Virus record (IMG/VR): IMGVR_UViG_3300009499_000114
Location: 1-64,000 of that record
Source of the DNA: a virus
Strand: one strand, 5' to 3'
Length of the DNA: 64,000 bases
This document shows positions 14,989-22,372 of the stretch, piece after piece. The notes beneath the pieces are model-generated. The model worked only from the letters and a program-made list of their open reading frames with translations. It searched no databases and was not told the DNA's origin. How positions within the stretch are numbered: the stretch's first letter is position 1; every line of letters starts with the position of its first letter. The translations under genes and the position numbers were made by a program.

Positions 14989-16405
14989 AAAAGCTACCAT
15001 TGCGGGTTACCGTCAGGCCCTGCGCGGGGCGGTGCGCGGGTTGTGGTCGGGCGTCATAGACAGCAGCCAGTTCGAGGAGATAGTGCGCGATTCGGTTTAC
15101 CGGGGCTTGAACCAGGCCTGGCTGAAGGGCGCGGCGCAGTGCGGCATTGCCGAGGAGGACTTGACGCTTGACGAGTGGGAGGTGCTGAGCAAGGCACTGG
15201 CGGAGGAGATTAGCCACATTCGGAATCTATCCGAGCGAGTCGAGGGTAATAGCAAGGCAAAAGGCGGGAAAGTCACGCCACTGCTGGCTCACTTGTCGCT
15301 GTGGGTGAACCGCTACACCGACGTGCAGAACCAGGCCAAGGTGATGGCCTGCAAGGACAAGAAGCTAATTTGGATTTTCAATCCGCAGAAGGAAAATTGT
15401 AATACTTGCAAGAAATTACACAACAAGGTCAAGCGGGCGTCGTACTGGAAGCGGATCGGACTCCGCCCGCAGAATCCTCCGAACGACATGCTGGACTGCG
15501 GTGGGTGGGAATGTGGTTGTCGTTTAGAGGTGACGGATAAGCCGGTGAGCAAGGGGAAATTGCCGAGTGTGAGAGGACCTAAACCTGTTGAACCAACGCG
15601 CAAAGTACAGCCACGTAAACCGGGCCAGGCTCCCGAGGGTAGAGATGTAACTTCCGAAAAACTTGACGAATTCTTAATGAAGGATCTCGGTCCCGGCTCT
15701 TGGGAGGATGTATCGCAGGATACTAGAGCACGAGCCAAGCACGAATTAGTGACAACTTTGGCAGAACGTACTGGCCTTGACTACGAGGAAGTGAATAAGT
15801 TTGTTTACCAATGGTCTAAGTCATCTAATGATGAAGACATGCGTTCTCTCATGATCCAAGTAGCATCATCAGAGGAATTTGGAATTCCGCTATCCGATTT
15901 CACTAAAGGAAGGATTGCTGAGCTTGAGGAAAAACTCAAGATTTTTGAACAATATCATTTGGATGTGGGCCCTGAATTACGTCCCCTGATGGGTATGGAT
16001 CGCCAGAAGAGACTTCTTCGGGTTATGTACGATAGAACTCAAGAAAAGCTCAAAGAAGCTGGCTTTAAGCCCGACGATGTGATAAGGCTTCGAAGAGGAG
16101 TTGGGCTGCCAGTAGAGGTGGTGAAGGATTGGAAGCGGGGTGGAATAAAGAATATTGTAGGCAATCCACTGGAAAGTTGGTCTGTAGGCCAGGAGGCAGC
16201 AGAATATTTTGCTCGTGATGCAACTCGCCGTGGTCAAGTGGGAATAGTTTTTGAGATTGATATGCCTATCAGTTCGATCATATCGTCGGCACGAACTGGG
16301 CTTGGCAGCTTACCCGAAGGTGAATTTGTGGCCGTTGGAAGTATACCTGGTGAAGCAAAAGTGATTAAAGGACTCAAACCGGAGAGAGTATGGCAACAAG
16401 AATAA
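14978..16405 (+). CDS. MuF-type head protein fused to ADP-ribosyltransferase domain
   Basis: The N-terminal half (to about residue 190) is a MuF/SPP1 gp7-like minor head protein. It has a helical start and a Cys-rich end, NCNTCKKLH followed by LDCGGWECGCRLEV, that can hold zinc. A charged Pro/Lys linker follows. The C-terminal 120 residues look like an R-S-E class mono-ADP-ribosyltransferase: RLRRGV near residue 371, ESWSVGQEAAEYF near 398 (the STS-type strand), and PEGEF near 447 (the ExE catalytic pair). MuF proteins enter the capsid and can be injected, so this fits the MuF polymorphic toxin design. The toxin half is AT-richer than the head half, suggesting a swapped domain. ATG 14978 follows ACGGAGGG. 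Confidence 0.75.
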   Translation: MAVRKATIAGYRQALRGAVRGLWSGVIDSSQFEEIVRDSVYRGLNQAWLKGAAQCGIAEEDLTLDEWEVLSKALAEEISHIRNLSERVEGNSKAKGGKVTPLLAHLSLWVNRYTDVQNQAKVMACKDKKLIWIFNPQKENCNTCKKLHNKVKRASYWKRIGLRPQNPPNDMLDCGGWECGCRLEVTDKPVSKGKLPSVRGPKPVEPTRKVQPRKPGQAPEGRDVTSEKLDEFLMKDLGPGSWEDVSQDTRARAKHELVTTLAERTGLDYEEVNKFVYQWSKSSNDEDMRSLMIQVASSEEFGIPLSDFTKGRIAELEEKLKIFEQYHLDVGPELRPLMGMDRQKRLLRVMYDRTQEKLKEAGFKPDDVIRLRRGVGLPVEVVKDWKRGGIKNIVGNPLESWSVGQEAAEYFARDATRRGQVGIVFEIDMPISSIISSARTGLGSLPEGEFVAVGSIPGEAKVIKGLKPERVWQQE

Positions 16406-16527
16406 AGGACCTGATCAATATTGGGGATACTGACGAAAACGCGGACTGGACCAAAACAAAGAAGAATCGCAAAGAAGAGCGTCAGATATACGAAGAACTA
16501 AAACGAAAAAATAAGAAGTCCGACTAA
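16390..16527 (+). CDS. Small charged protein overlapping the toxin domain, 45 residues
   Basis: Starts 16 bases before the end of the MuF-ADP-ribosyltransferase gene, in another frame, after GGAGAG. The product is highly charged (many Lys, Glu, Asp) and likely helical. It resembles no family known to me. Its position just after a candidate toxin makes an immunity or chaperone role worth testing, but size and composition would equally suit a small head accessory protein. Confidence 0.45.
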   Translation: MATRIKDLINIGDTDENADWTKTKKNRKEERQIYEELKRKNKKSD

Positions 16528-16528
16528 T

Positions 16529-16654
16529 ATGAGAACTATCCTGACACGTCTGCTGTCTCAAATGATAGACTGGCTGACTTCCCTGCGGGACCGGCTCGCA
16601 GGCGAAGTTGAGACGCCCGTAATGCCGCCCGAGCCGGGTGATGGGAGAGGATAA
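16529..16654 (+). CDS. Small hypothetical protein, 41 residues
   Basis: A short frame with an amphipathic helix (TRLLSQMIDWLTSLRDRLAG) and a Pro-rich tail. It begins one base after the previous stop and its end carries the ribosome binding site of the next gene. Coding status rests on tight packing and composition only. Confidence 0.35.
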   Translation: MRTILTRLLSQMIDWLTSLRDRLAGEVETPVMPPEPGDGRG

Positions 16655-16658
16655 GCTA

Positions 16659-17297
16659 ATGCCGTCTACTGGAAAAGTCACCGCTGAGGAAATGGCCAGT
16701 GCTGTCCTCGTCGTTCGCTGGCTTGCAGACAACGACGTGGTGAAGGTAGCACTGACGGGCACCCTGGATAGTGGATCGCCGCAGGAATTGTTGGTGGACT
16801 CCACGGTCGGTGCGCTGTCGGTCATAGACACGATACACCACGAGATTCACGAGGGCGTCGCATTTGAGGCGTCCTATAAATCGCCGGACGGATCGGAGCT
16901 CGCGGACAATGAGACGCTGGAGATACTGTTCGTCATGGGTGCCACCAAAGAGGCCCACGTCACGTTCATCGCAGCGGCGGTCGGAAACTTCGAGTTGAGA
17001 CTATCTGAGGTCACGGTGGGCGCGAACGGCACGGCTCTAGAAGTTAACAACTTGAGCGCAGTCATTGATACCGCTGCTGAAGTGAGGATTTTCCATACTC
17101 CGGTTCTTCCGGTCATCGTCCGCACCTACCTCGATGTGTGGATGCCCGGCGGGACCGGCGGGAAAATCCAGGGCGGCAGCACCCGCGAAGAAGTCGAGCA
17201 CGTCTTCGCCCCGAATAAGAATTATCTGTTGCGCCTGACGAACCGGTCGGGCGGTGCCCAGCCCGCCAGCGCGCACGTCCAGTGGTACGAGGTGTGA
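16659..17297 (+). CDS. Probable head decoration or structural protein
   Basis: The 212-residue protein is beta-rich. Its end, APNKNYLLRLTNRSGGAQPASAHVQWYEV, matches the closing strands of a beta-sandwich protein found in many phages between head morphogenesis and protease genes. There it reads as NTxYLxRxTNxSG, then HxxWYE. That suggests a capsid surface or accessory structural role. The start is ATG 16659 after GGGAGAGG; a GTG at 16638 is less likely. The stop overlaps the ATG of the giant protease gene. Confidence 0.5.
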   Translation: MPSTGKVTAEEMASAVLVVRWLADNDVVKVALTGTLDSGSPQELLVDSTVGALSVIDTIHHEIHEGVAFEASYKSPDGSELADNETLEILFVMGATKEAHVTFIAAAVGNFELRLSEVTVGANGTALEVNNLSAVIDTAAEVRIFHTPVLPVIVRTYLDVWMPGGTGGKIQGGSTREEVEHVFAPNKNYLLRLTNRSGGAQPASAHVQWYEV

Positions 17298-20200
17298 TGG
17301 AAACAGATCAGAAAGTTACTTTTGAGGAAATGGATGCAGGTCTCATCGGGCGGAAGCCCGACGATTCCTTGCTCGATACACATCGACACACGCACGGCCT
17401 CGCCAAGTTGGGCGATGTTGATTGTACTGAACTGAAGCGTGTCCACAGTCTGGTCGTGGCAGAGATGAAGCGGCGCGAGATGAATCACGATTCGCCATTG
17501 GAATGCACTGGGGCGAAAGCTGGCCTGTGCCTCCAGCCGCCGCACGGCTTTCTGCTCTGGCGCGGCAAGAAAACGGCCATCGCCGAACCGCCGAATTTCG
17601 TAGAACAATACGGTGACAAGGCAATTGACATGCCGCTGGTCGTCGTCTCGGGCGATGAAGCCTACGGCGTCGTGATATTAGGTAAGCCAGCATCTATGAC
17701 GGTGGAAGAATTCGACCGGCGCGAGTGGACCGAACAGCACCGGGTCAGACCGGAGGAACGCAAGGAATGGTGGCTCGGCGCAGAAATGCTGCACGTCTAC
17801 CCGATCAAGGATTGGAAACCTTACCCTGAATCGCGTCCTATTGTCGTCCCACAGGATGCTCAGGGCTATGTGCATGCCGTTGAATTCAAGGCGTACCGCC
17901 CGCCTACCGAACAGGAACAGGTACTCATCACGAAGGGAAAGCGACTCCCTAAGACCATTGTGCTGACGCCGAACGCCGTGTCGTTGACCGGCTCGCAAAT
18001 CTACGGGCAGCAAGCGGCGCAGGATACTGACCTAGTCGTCGTCGGCGCGGATTGGCGTGAGGACGAGGAACAATTTGTGGTACCCTTGACGCCTACCTTC
18101 AAGGAGAAGGTGGAGCGGGTATTGAAAGCCGTGTTTGGGATTGATAACGAAGTCCAGTACATTGCCGAAGGCGCGGGCGCGACGTTCGACTATCTACCGC
18201 TCTACGACCTGGCGCTGGTGCGCCGGCCCCGGCTGGAGGTGGAGCACGTCAGCGAGGCAGAGCCAGACTTCGCCGCGCTGTGCTACGATAAGAAGGCGAC
18301 GACGGAGGGGACGAGCGGCGGGAATGTGCAAGTCAAACAAGAGTCGGAAGACGACCCGGCAGCCGCGCCCTCCGCGTCCAAGGCCGCGTCGCTATTAGAT
18401 TACCCTGACGAGGGCAAGGGTTCACGCTTCGTCTTCCAACATCACTACCGAGGAAAAAGTGTCCATGGTGACTTTCGGGTCGAGACCGGGGATTACCTGG
18501 TAGGCTGGACGGTAGCCGACCAAATCACAGGCGCAATCAAAGAGTCCGTCACGACGATGGCCGACGCGAAACGCGAGAACGCCGACGCTGGTAACTGGAA
18601 GATGGACCTGAAGACGGGCCTCATCAAGCCACGCAAGATCAGGGGAGGAACCGTTAGGCGGGGCGAGTTACGCGCCTTCCCCAAGGCAACCGAAATTCCC
18701 GAGGCTTGGCTGGACGTGGAGGGCGTGACGGAGAAGCCCGAGCCCGGCGAAGTAACGCCGGTAGGGGCGACTACTGAATTCCCTGGCGTGTTCACCATCA
18801 TCGAAAAGGGGACGGTGGAGCACGGGGCCAAGAAAGCTACATTCCAAGAATACTTCGTCCACGGCAAGAAGTGGGCCGACCAGCGCTGGATGTTCAGGAC
18901 ACTGGAACGCAAAGAAGATGAAAAGGGCGTCTCGTTCATCGATGTTGAGACAGGAGAAGTCCTGGACGGGTGGGAGGAATTATTTGAGTCCCTTGAAAAG
19001 GCCGCGGTTCTCCCGCCGGGTCAAGAGGAAGAGGAACCGCGGACTAAGACTTTCTGGGTGCTGATGCAGCCCGAGGACCAGACGCCTTACGTGCTGGGGA
19101 GGGAAGCCGTCAAGAAAGGTTGGCTCCCGCCCAAGAGCGTGTCGGCACTGCCCAAGTCCATCCGCAAACATGTGCCGGAGAATCTCCAGTACTGGAAATC
19201 CAGCGGTAAGGCAGCGCTGGCGAAGCGCAGGGAACTGTCCGAGCTAGACATCCGAGAACTGGGTGGGCCGGAACTGAAGGAGGATGAATCCATGTACACG
19301 TATTCCTGCAAGACGTGTGAGAAAGAATTTGAGAGCAAAGTCGCCTTGGAGCAACCGGTTTGTTTGGATTGCGGGAATGTTCCGGACGAGAAAGCTGGCC
19401 GGCGCCTGCGTGGTGACAAGCTGGGCCTGCTGACCGAAATTAGGGATGGCTTTGACAGCTTGATGGAACGCTTGAAGGAACTCATCTCTTGGGGCGGTTA
19501 CGACGACGAGCAACCGAGCACGCTGGCTGACCTGTTCAAGGGTGATACGGGCTTCGCCGTCAAGGAAGTGGAGGGTGTAAGTTGGTTCTTCACCTGGACA
19601 ACGAATGCTTTTGAGGATCGACAGAAGGAAATCTTTTCTACGCAAGCACTTGAGCACTACGTATCTGAGAATAATGAGAAGGAAGATAAAGGTACTTTCA
19701 ACCTATGGCATATCAATGACGGTGCTGGTACCAATTTTGCCCGTAAGGAATGGCAAGCCGTAATAGGCCGGTTCCTGGTCGAGGCCGGGCCATTCTTGGA
19801 CAATCACCAAGGACACAGTGCCACGAAATTCTTTACGCAAAATCCAGAAGCACACTCGGCCCTGGCCCCCGAGGGTTGGGGATGCTCGCCGGAGTACAAA
19901 TATCTGCCAGAGGAGCGCGAGACGGGAATTTACGATTGGATCTGGATCGTTCGTACATCTATCCTGCCCAGAGCGGCAGCAGCGAACATCTGGACGAAAG
20001 CCACGGAGGTAACGACCATGGCTATGACGGATCAACAGAAAGAAATGGCCGACGCCATCTTCGGCAAGGACTGGGTACAGACGAACCTGATCCAGGAAGG
20101 AGACCGTCGGACTAAGGAACTCGAAGAGGCGGATATCGCTCACAAGGGCGAGACGCCTGAACCGGAAGTCAAACCGGCCGCTGAACCCGAGACGGACGAG

Positions 20201-20794
20201 AAGCGCCTGGACGCCAAGTTCGGGAACGCGCTCAAGGAAATCGCGGCCGAAGTGGACGACGATGCTACCAAGAAAGCGATTCTCGCGGTCGCCAGCGAAC
20301 TTACTGAGGATAATGCCGAGGACCAGGCTAAGACGCTGAAGATGCTGGCCGGAAAGCTCAAAGGTGCTCTCAAGACGCGCCTGTCGAAGATTGCGACTGC
20401 GCTGGCTGCTGGGGAAGGCTACCCTGCACCGGGCGAAGAAATCTCGGAATCAGAGGAGAAAGAACAGCCGACTCGGGTCGAGATAGACATCGAAGCCCTG
20501 GCCGAGAAAGTCGCTAAATCCTTTGGGGCCAACCTGGCCCCTATGGCCGAGGCGGTAGCCTCGCTGGCGGTGGACGTGAAGGCCATCGACGAGCGGACCG
20601 CGCGGCTTGAGAAGGAAACGGACATCAAAGCGCAAACCGAGAAACCCCGCTTTGTCCTAGAACTGACGAAGCGTGCTTCTGAGGCGGAAGAGACTGCCCT
20701 GAAGGAAGGTGATGATTTACTAGAGAAGAAGCCGAAAGAAACCTCCCCCCGGAAGGAAGGCGCAAGTTCCATCGACGCCTACTTCCCACGCTAA
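17297..20794 (+). CDS. Giant prohead protease-scaffold fusion with LigD phosphoesterase-like domain
   Basis: A 1165-residue head maturation protein. Residues 1-360 are unassigned. Around 376-535 lies a stretch like the 3'-phosphoesterase domain of bacterial LigD. It reads FVFQHHYRGKSVHGDFRVE, keeping the QxH, H-x-D-x-R pattern of that fold, and later EYFVHGKKWADQRWMFRT. A zinc ribbon follows (YSCKTC at about 668, PVCLDCG at about 690). Residues 755-898 resemble XkdF-type prohead proteases, with candidate His in NLWHIN (about 805) and Ser in WGCSPEYKY (about 864). The rest is an acidic/basic coiled-coil scaffold. ATG 17297 overlaps the upstream stop. Strong internal sites at 19292 and 20018 imply shorter products. 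Confidence 0.75.
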   Translation: METDQKVTFEEMDAGLIGRKPDDSLLDTHRHTHGLAKLGDVDCTELKRVHSLVVAEMKRREMNHDSPLECTGAKAGLCLQPPHGFLLWRGKKTAIAEPPNFVEQYGDKAIDMPLVVVSGDEAYGVVILGKPASMTVEEFDRREWTEQHRVRPEERKEWWLGAEMLHVYPIKDWKPYPESRPIVVPQDAQGYVHAVEFKAYRPPTEQEQVLITKGKRLPKTIVLTPNAVSLTGSQIYGQQAAQDTDLVVVGADWREDEEQFVVPLTPTFKEKVERVLKAVFGIDNEVQYIAEGAGATFDYLPLYDLALVRRPRLEVEHVSEAEPDFAALCYDKKATTEGTSGGNVQVKQESEDDPAAAPSASKAASLLDYPDEGKGSRFVFQHHYRGKSVHGDFRVETGDYLVGWTVADQITGAIKESVTTMADAKRENADAGNWKMDLKTGLIKPRKIRGGTVRRGELRAFPKATEIPEAWLDVEGVTEKPEPGEVTPVGATTEFPGVFTIIEKGTVEHGAKKATFQEYFVHGKKWADQRWMFRTLERKEDEKGVSFIDVETGEVLDGWEELFESLEKAAVLPPGQEEEEPRTKTFWVLMQPEDQTPYVLGREAVKKGWLPPKSVSALPKSIRKHVPENLQYWKSSGKAALAKRRELSELDIRELGGPELKEDESMYTYSCKTCEKEFESKVALEQPVCLDCGNVPDEKAGRRLRGDKLGLLTEIRDGFDSLMERLKELISWGGYDDEQPSTLADLFKGDTGFAVKEVEGVSWFFTWTTNAFEDRQKEIFSTQALEHYVSENNEKEDKGTFNLWHINDGAGTNFARKEWQAVIGRFLVEAGPFLDNHQGHSATKFFTQNPEAHSALAPEGWGCSPEYKYLPEERETGIYDWIWIVRTSILPRAAAANIWTKATEVTTMAMTDQQKEMADAIFGKDWVQTNLIQEGDRRTKELEEADIAHKGETPEPEVKPAAEPETDEKRLDAKFGNALKEIAAEVDDDATKKAILAVASELTEDNAEDQAKTLKMLAGKLKGALKTRLSKIATALAAGEGYPAPGEEISESEEKEQPTRVEIDIEALAEKVAKSFGANLAPMAEAVASLAVDVKAIDERTARLEKETDIKAQTEKPRFVLELTKRASEAEETALKEGDDLLEKKPKETSPRKEGASSIDAYFPR
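19292..20794 (+). CDS. Internal in-frame start: zinc-ribbon protease-scaffold form
   Basis: AAGGAGG at 19277-19283 lies eight bases before an in-frame ATG at 19292. The resulting 500-residue product would begin MYTYSCKTCEKEF, right at the zinc ribbon. It would contain only the ribbon, the XkdF-like protease and the scaffold, which is a normal length for a phage protease-scaffold. The upstream part may be a later in-frame fusion, or both forms may be made. Confidence 0.6.
   Translation: MYTYSCKTCEKEFESKVALEQPVCLDCGNVPDEKAGRRLRGDKLGLLTEIRDGFDSLMERLKELISWGGYDDEQPSTLADLFKGDTGFAVKEVEGVSWFFTWTTNAFEDRQKEIFSTQALEHYVSENNEKEDKGTFNLWHINDGAGTNFARKEWQAVIGRFLVEAGPFLDNHQGHSATKFFTQNPEAHSALAPEGWGCSPEYKYLPEERETGIYDWIWIVRTSILPRAAAANIWTKATEVTTMAMTDQQKEMADAIFGKDWVQTNLIQEGDRRTKELEEADIAHKGETPEPEVKPAAEPETDEKRLDAKFGNALKEIAAEVDDDATKKAILAVASELTEDNAEDQAKTLKMLAGKLKGALKTRLSKIATALAAGEGYPAPGEEISESEEKEQPTRVEIDIEALAEKVAKSFGANLAPMAEAVASLAVDVKAIDERTARLEKETDIKAQTEKPRFVLELTKRASEAEETALKEGDDLLEKKPKETSPRKEGASSIDAYFPR
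20018..20794 (+). CDS. Nested in-frame scaffold protein
   Basis: GGAGG at 20005-20009 and an ATG eight bases later give a 258-residue protein beginning MAMTDQQKEMADAIFG. It covers only the acidic helical C-terminus, with long coiled-coil stretches and a basic end. Nested scaffolds produced from inside the protease gene are known in lambda (C and Nu3) and other phages. They fill the procapsid and are then digested by the protease. Confidence 0.65.
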   Translation: MAMTDQQKEMADAIFGKDWVQTNLIQEGDRRTKELEEADIAHKGETPEPEVKPAAEPETDEKRLDAKFGNALKEIAAEVDDDATKKAILAVASELTEDNAEDQAKTLKMLAGKLKGALKTRLSKIATALAAGEGYPAPGEEISESEEKEQPTRVEIDIEALAEKVAKSFGANLAPMAEAVASLAVDVKAIDERTARLEKETDIKAQTEKPRFVLELTKRASEAEETALKEGDDLLEKKPKETSPRKEGASSIDAYFPR

Positions 20795-20806
20795 CGGAGG
20801 ATTGTC

Positions 20807-22249
20807 ATGGATGAAAATACCACGCTTCAAGCGCTGGCGAGAGCGCTGAGCCCTCACCTTGAAAGCGTGAAGGGACTGGGCGTGCCTGGCTATAGTAGCA
20901 AGGCCGTCGGCACGCCCAGCAATACGGCGTACCTGTACGAGGGCGGAGGACTCTTCGGCAGATGCGACGGACCATCGACGCTGATGAACGCCATGGTTGG
21001 GCCGATAGGGTTCGAGAGTGCCCTGACCTGGGTGGGCACCGATACCGAGAAAGAATTCGTGGACGCGCTAAAGGCCATCGAAGAGGAGGATGGTCACGAA
21101 CAGCAGACGGCCTGCGGGGACTGCAAGAAGATTTCCTTGAAAGCCTGCGCTCAGTTCTACTGTTTCGGGCGCTTCTGCCGTCAGACGGACGAGCTACAGT
21201 TTGACCGGCTGGGACTCAAGTACCACTCCAATACGCCTACCAAGGCCATCTTCGGGGACATCACCGATGCGCAGGGCAACGTGCTGGTGGCCAGTGGCAG
21301 TCAGATCACCGACGCTTTCATGCTCCAGACGCGGGCGGTGGCCTACGCGCTGCGGTTGCGAAACTCGACGCTACTGTGGACCGGCAACCCGGCCAACAAC
21401 ATCGGGACCTCCTACATGGAGCACATGGGCTTCGCGCTCATCGTGAACACCGGGAAGTACGACGCCTACACGCAGCTTGACTGCGACAGCATCGACAGCT
21501 TCCTGATGGACTTCGGCAACAACAACCCAGCCTCGACCGGGGCTTGGGCCATCCCGAACTGGTTCCGCCGGATGGTGAACCAGTTCCAGCGCAGGGCTGG
21601 CGGTGCCGGCCTGCCGTGGGAGACGGCGACGATGTACATCGTGATGTCGCCCAATACCTGGGACTGCGTCGCGCGGACCTACGCCTGCACCGGCCTCGAC
21701 CTGTGCACGGTGGCGGCCAACCGCCAGCTCCAGCAGTCGGCGGACCAGGCGCGCGAGCGGTACGAGGAGTACCAGTCGCGCATGGCATTGCCGATCAACG
21801 GGCGCTGGTACCCGGTAGTACTGGACAGCCAGATCCCGGAGACGACGGGACAGCCGAACGGCATCTGCTCCGACATCTATTTCATCACGACCGAGATCAA
21901 CGGTGAGACGATCACGTACGGGGAGTACCAGGACTTCAATCGAACGTACGGTCGTATCCGCGACGAACTCGCCGGCCTGTTCGGCTCCGACGACATCGCC
22001 ATCACCGACAACGGGCGCTACGCCCTGATCCGCGACAACGAGCGGGGCTGCTTCGACATCCAGGCCTACGTCAAGCCGCGCATCGTCGCCGTCGCACCCT
22101 GGCTGCTGGGACGCATCCAGAACGTGTGCTGCGATGTCCTGCAAGAGCCGTTCCCGGACGTGACGGGTAGTGGCAGAGTCTACGAAAAAGATGGCGGACG
22201 TAGTATCACGCAAGTTCCCACGCTTTATGGCGAGTGCCTTGACTGCTGA
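20807..22249 (+). CDS. Major capsid protein
   Basis: The 480-residue product follows the scaffold by a 12-base gap with ACGGAGG upstream, the standard position for a HK97-fold major capsid protein. A helical N-terminal arm, a long extended middle and a C-terminal stretch with a P-domain-like strand (IQAYVKPRIVAVAPWLLGRI) fit. It is strikingly Cys-rich, about 16 cysteines. A cluster ACGDCKKISLKACAQFYCF runs between residues 100 and 125, and paired cysteines lie near 440 and at the C-terminus. Disulfide bonding or metal binding in the shell is plausible. No sequence motif alone proves the capsid role; synteny and length do most of the work. Confidence 0.8.
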   Translation: MDENTTLQALARALSPHLESVKGLGVPGYSSKAVGTPSNTAYLYEGGGLFGRCDGPSTLMNAMVGPIGFESALTWVGTDTEKEFVDALKAIEEEDGHEQQTACGDCKKISLKACAQFYCFGRFCRQTDELQFDRLGLKYHSNTPTKAIFGDITDAQGNVLVASGSQITDAFMLQTRAVAYALRLRNSTLLWTGNPANNIGTSYMEHMGFALIVNTGKYDAYTQLDCDSIDSFLMDFGNNNPASTGAWAIPNWFRRMVNQFQRRAGGAGLPWETATMYIVMSPNTWDCVARTYACTGLDLCTVAANRQLQQSADQARERYEEYQSRMALPINGRWYPVVLDSQIPETTGQPNGICSDIYFITTEINGETITYGEYQDFNRTYGRIRDELAGLFGSDDIAITDNGRYALIRDNERGCFDIQAYVKPRIVAVAPWLLGRIQNVCCDVLQEPFPDVTGSGRVYEKDGGRSITQVPTLYGECLDC

Positions 22250-22287
22250 GTAACCACTAAGCCTAGACTGTAGATACAATGTCAGGT

Positions 22288-22316
22288 TTGCGGTTTTGCT
22301 CTACCTGTGATATAAT
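22288..22316 (+). promoter_or_regulatory. Sigma70-type promoter
   Basis: TTGCGG (22288-22293), a 17-base spacer and a perfect TATAAT (22311-22316), located after the capsid gene and before the homing endonuclease. Transcription would start at or within the following hairpin. Confidence 0.65.
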
Positions 22317-22353
22317 GTGTAAGGGGATGACCGTGAGGGTTACCCCCTTACAC
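22317..22353 (+). promoter_or_regulatory. Perfect 10-bp hairpin at mRNA 5' end
   Basis: GTGTAAGGGG (22317-22326) pairs perfectly with CCCCTTACAC (22344-22353), loop 17 bases. It lies directly after the -10 box and before the GGAGGG ribosome binding site of the endonuclease gene. As it has no T-run it is not a terminator. It more likely stabilises the mRNA 5' end or controls translation. Confidence 0.6.
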
Positions 22354-22372
22354 AGCACAGGAGGGAGCAACG

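Noticed and set aside
21371-22279. Minus-strand frame of 302 codons opposite the capsid gene
   Set aside because: Val/Arg/Asp-rich composition typical of the antisense frame of a GC-rich gene, with no domain and no ribosome binding site.
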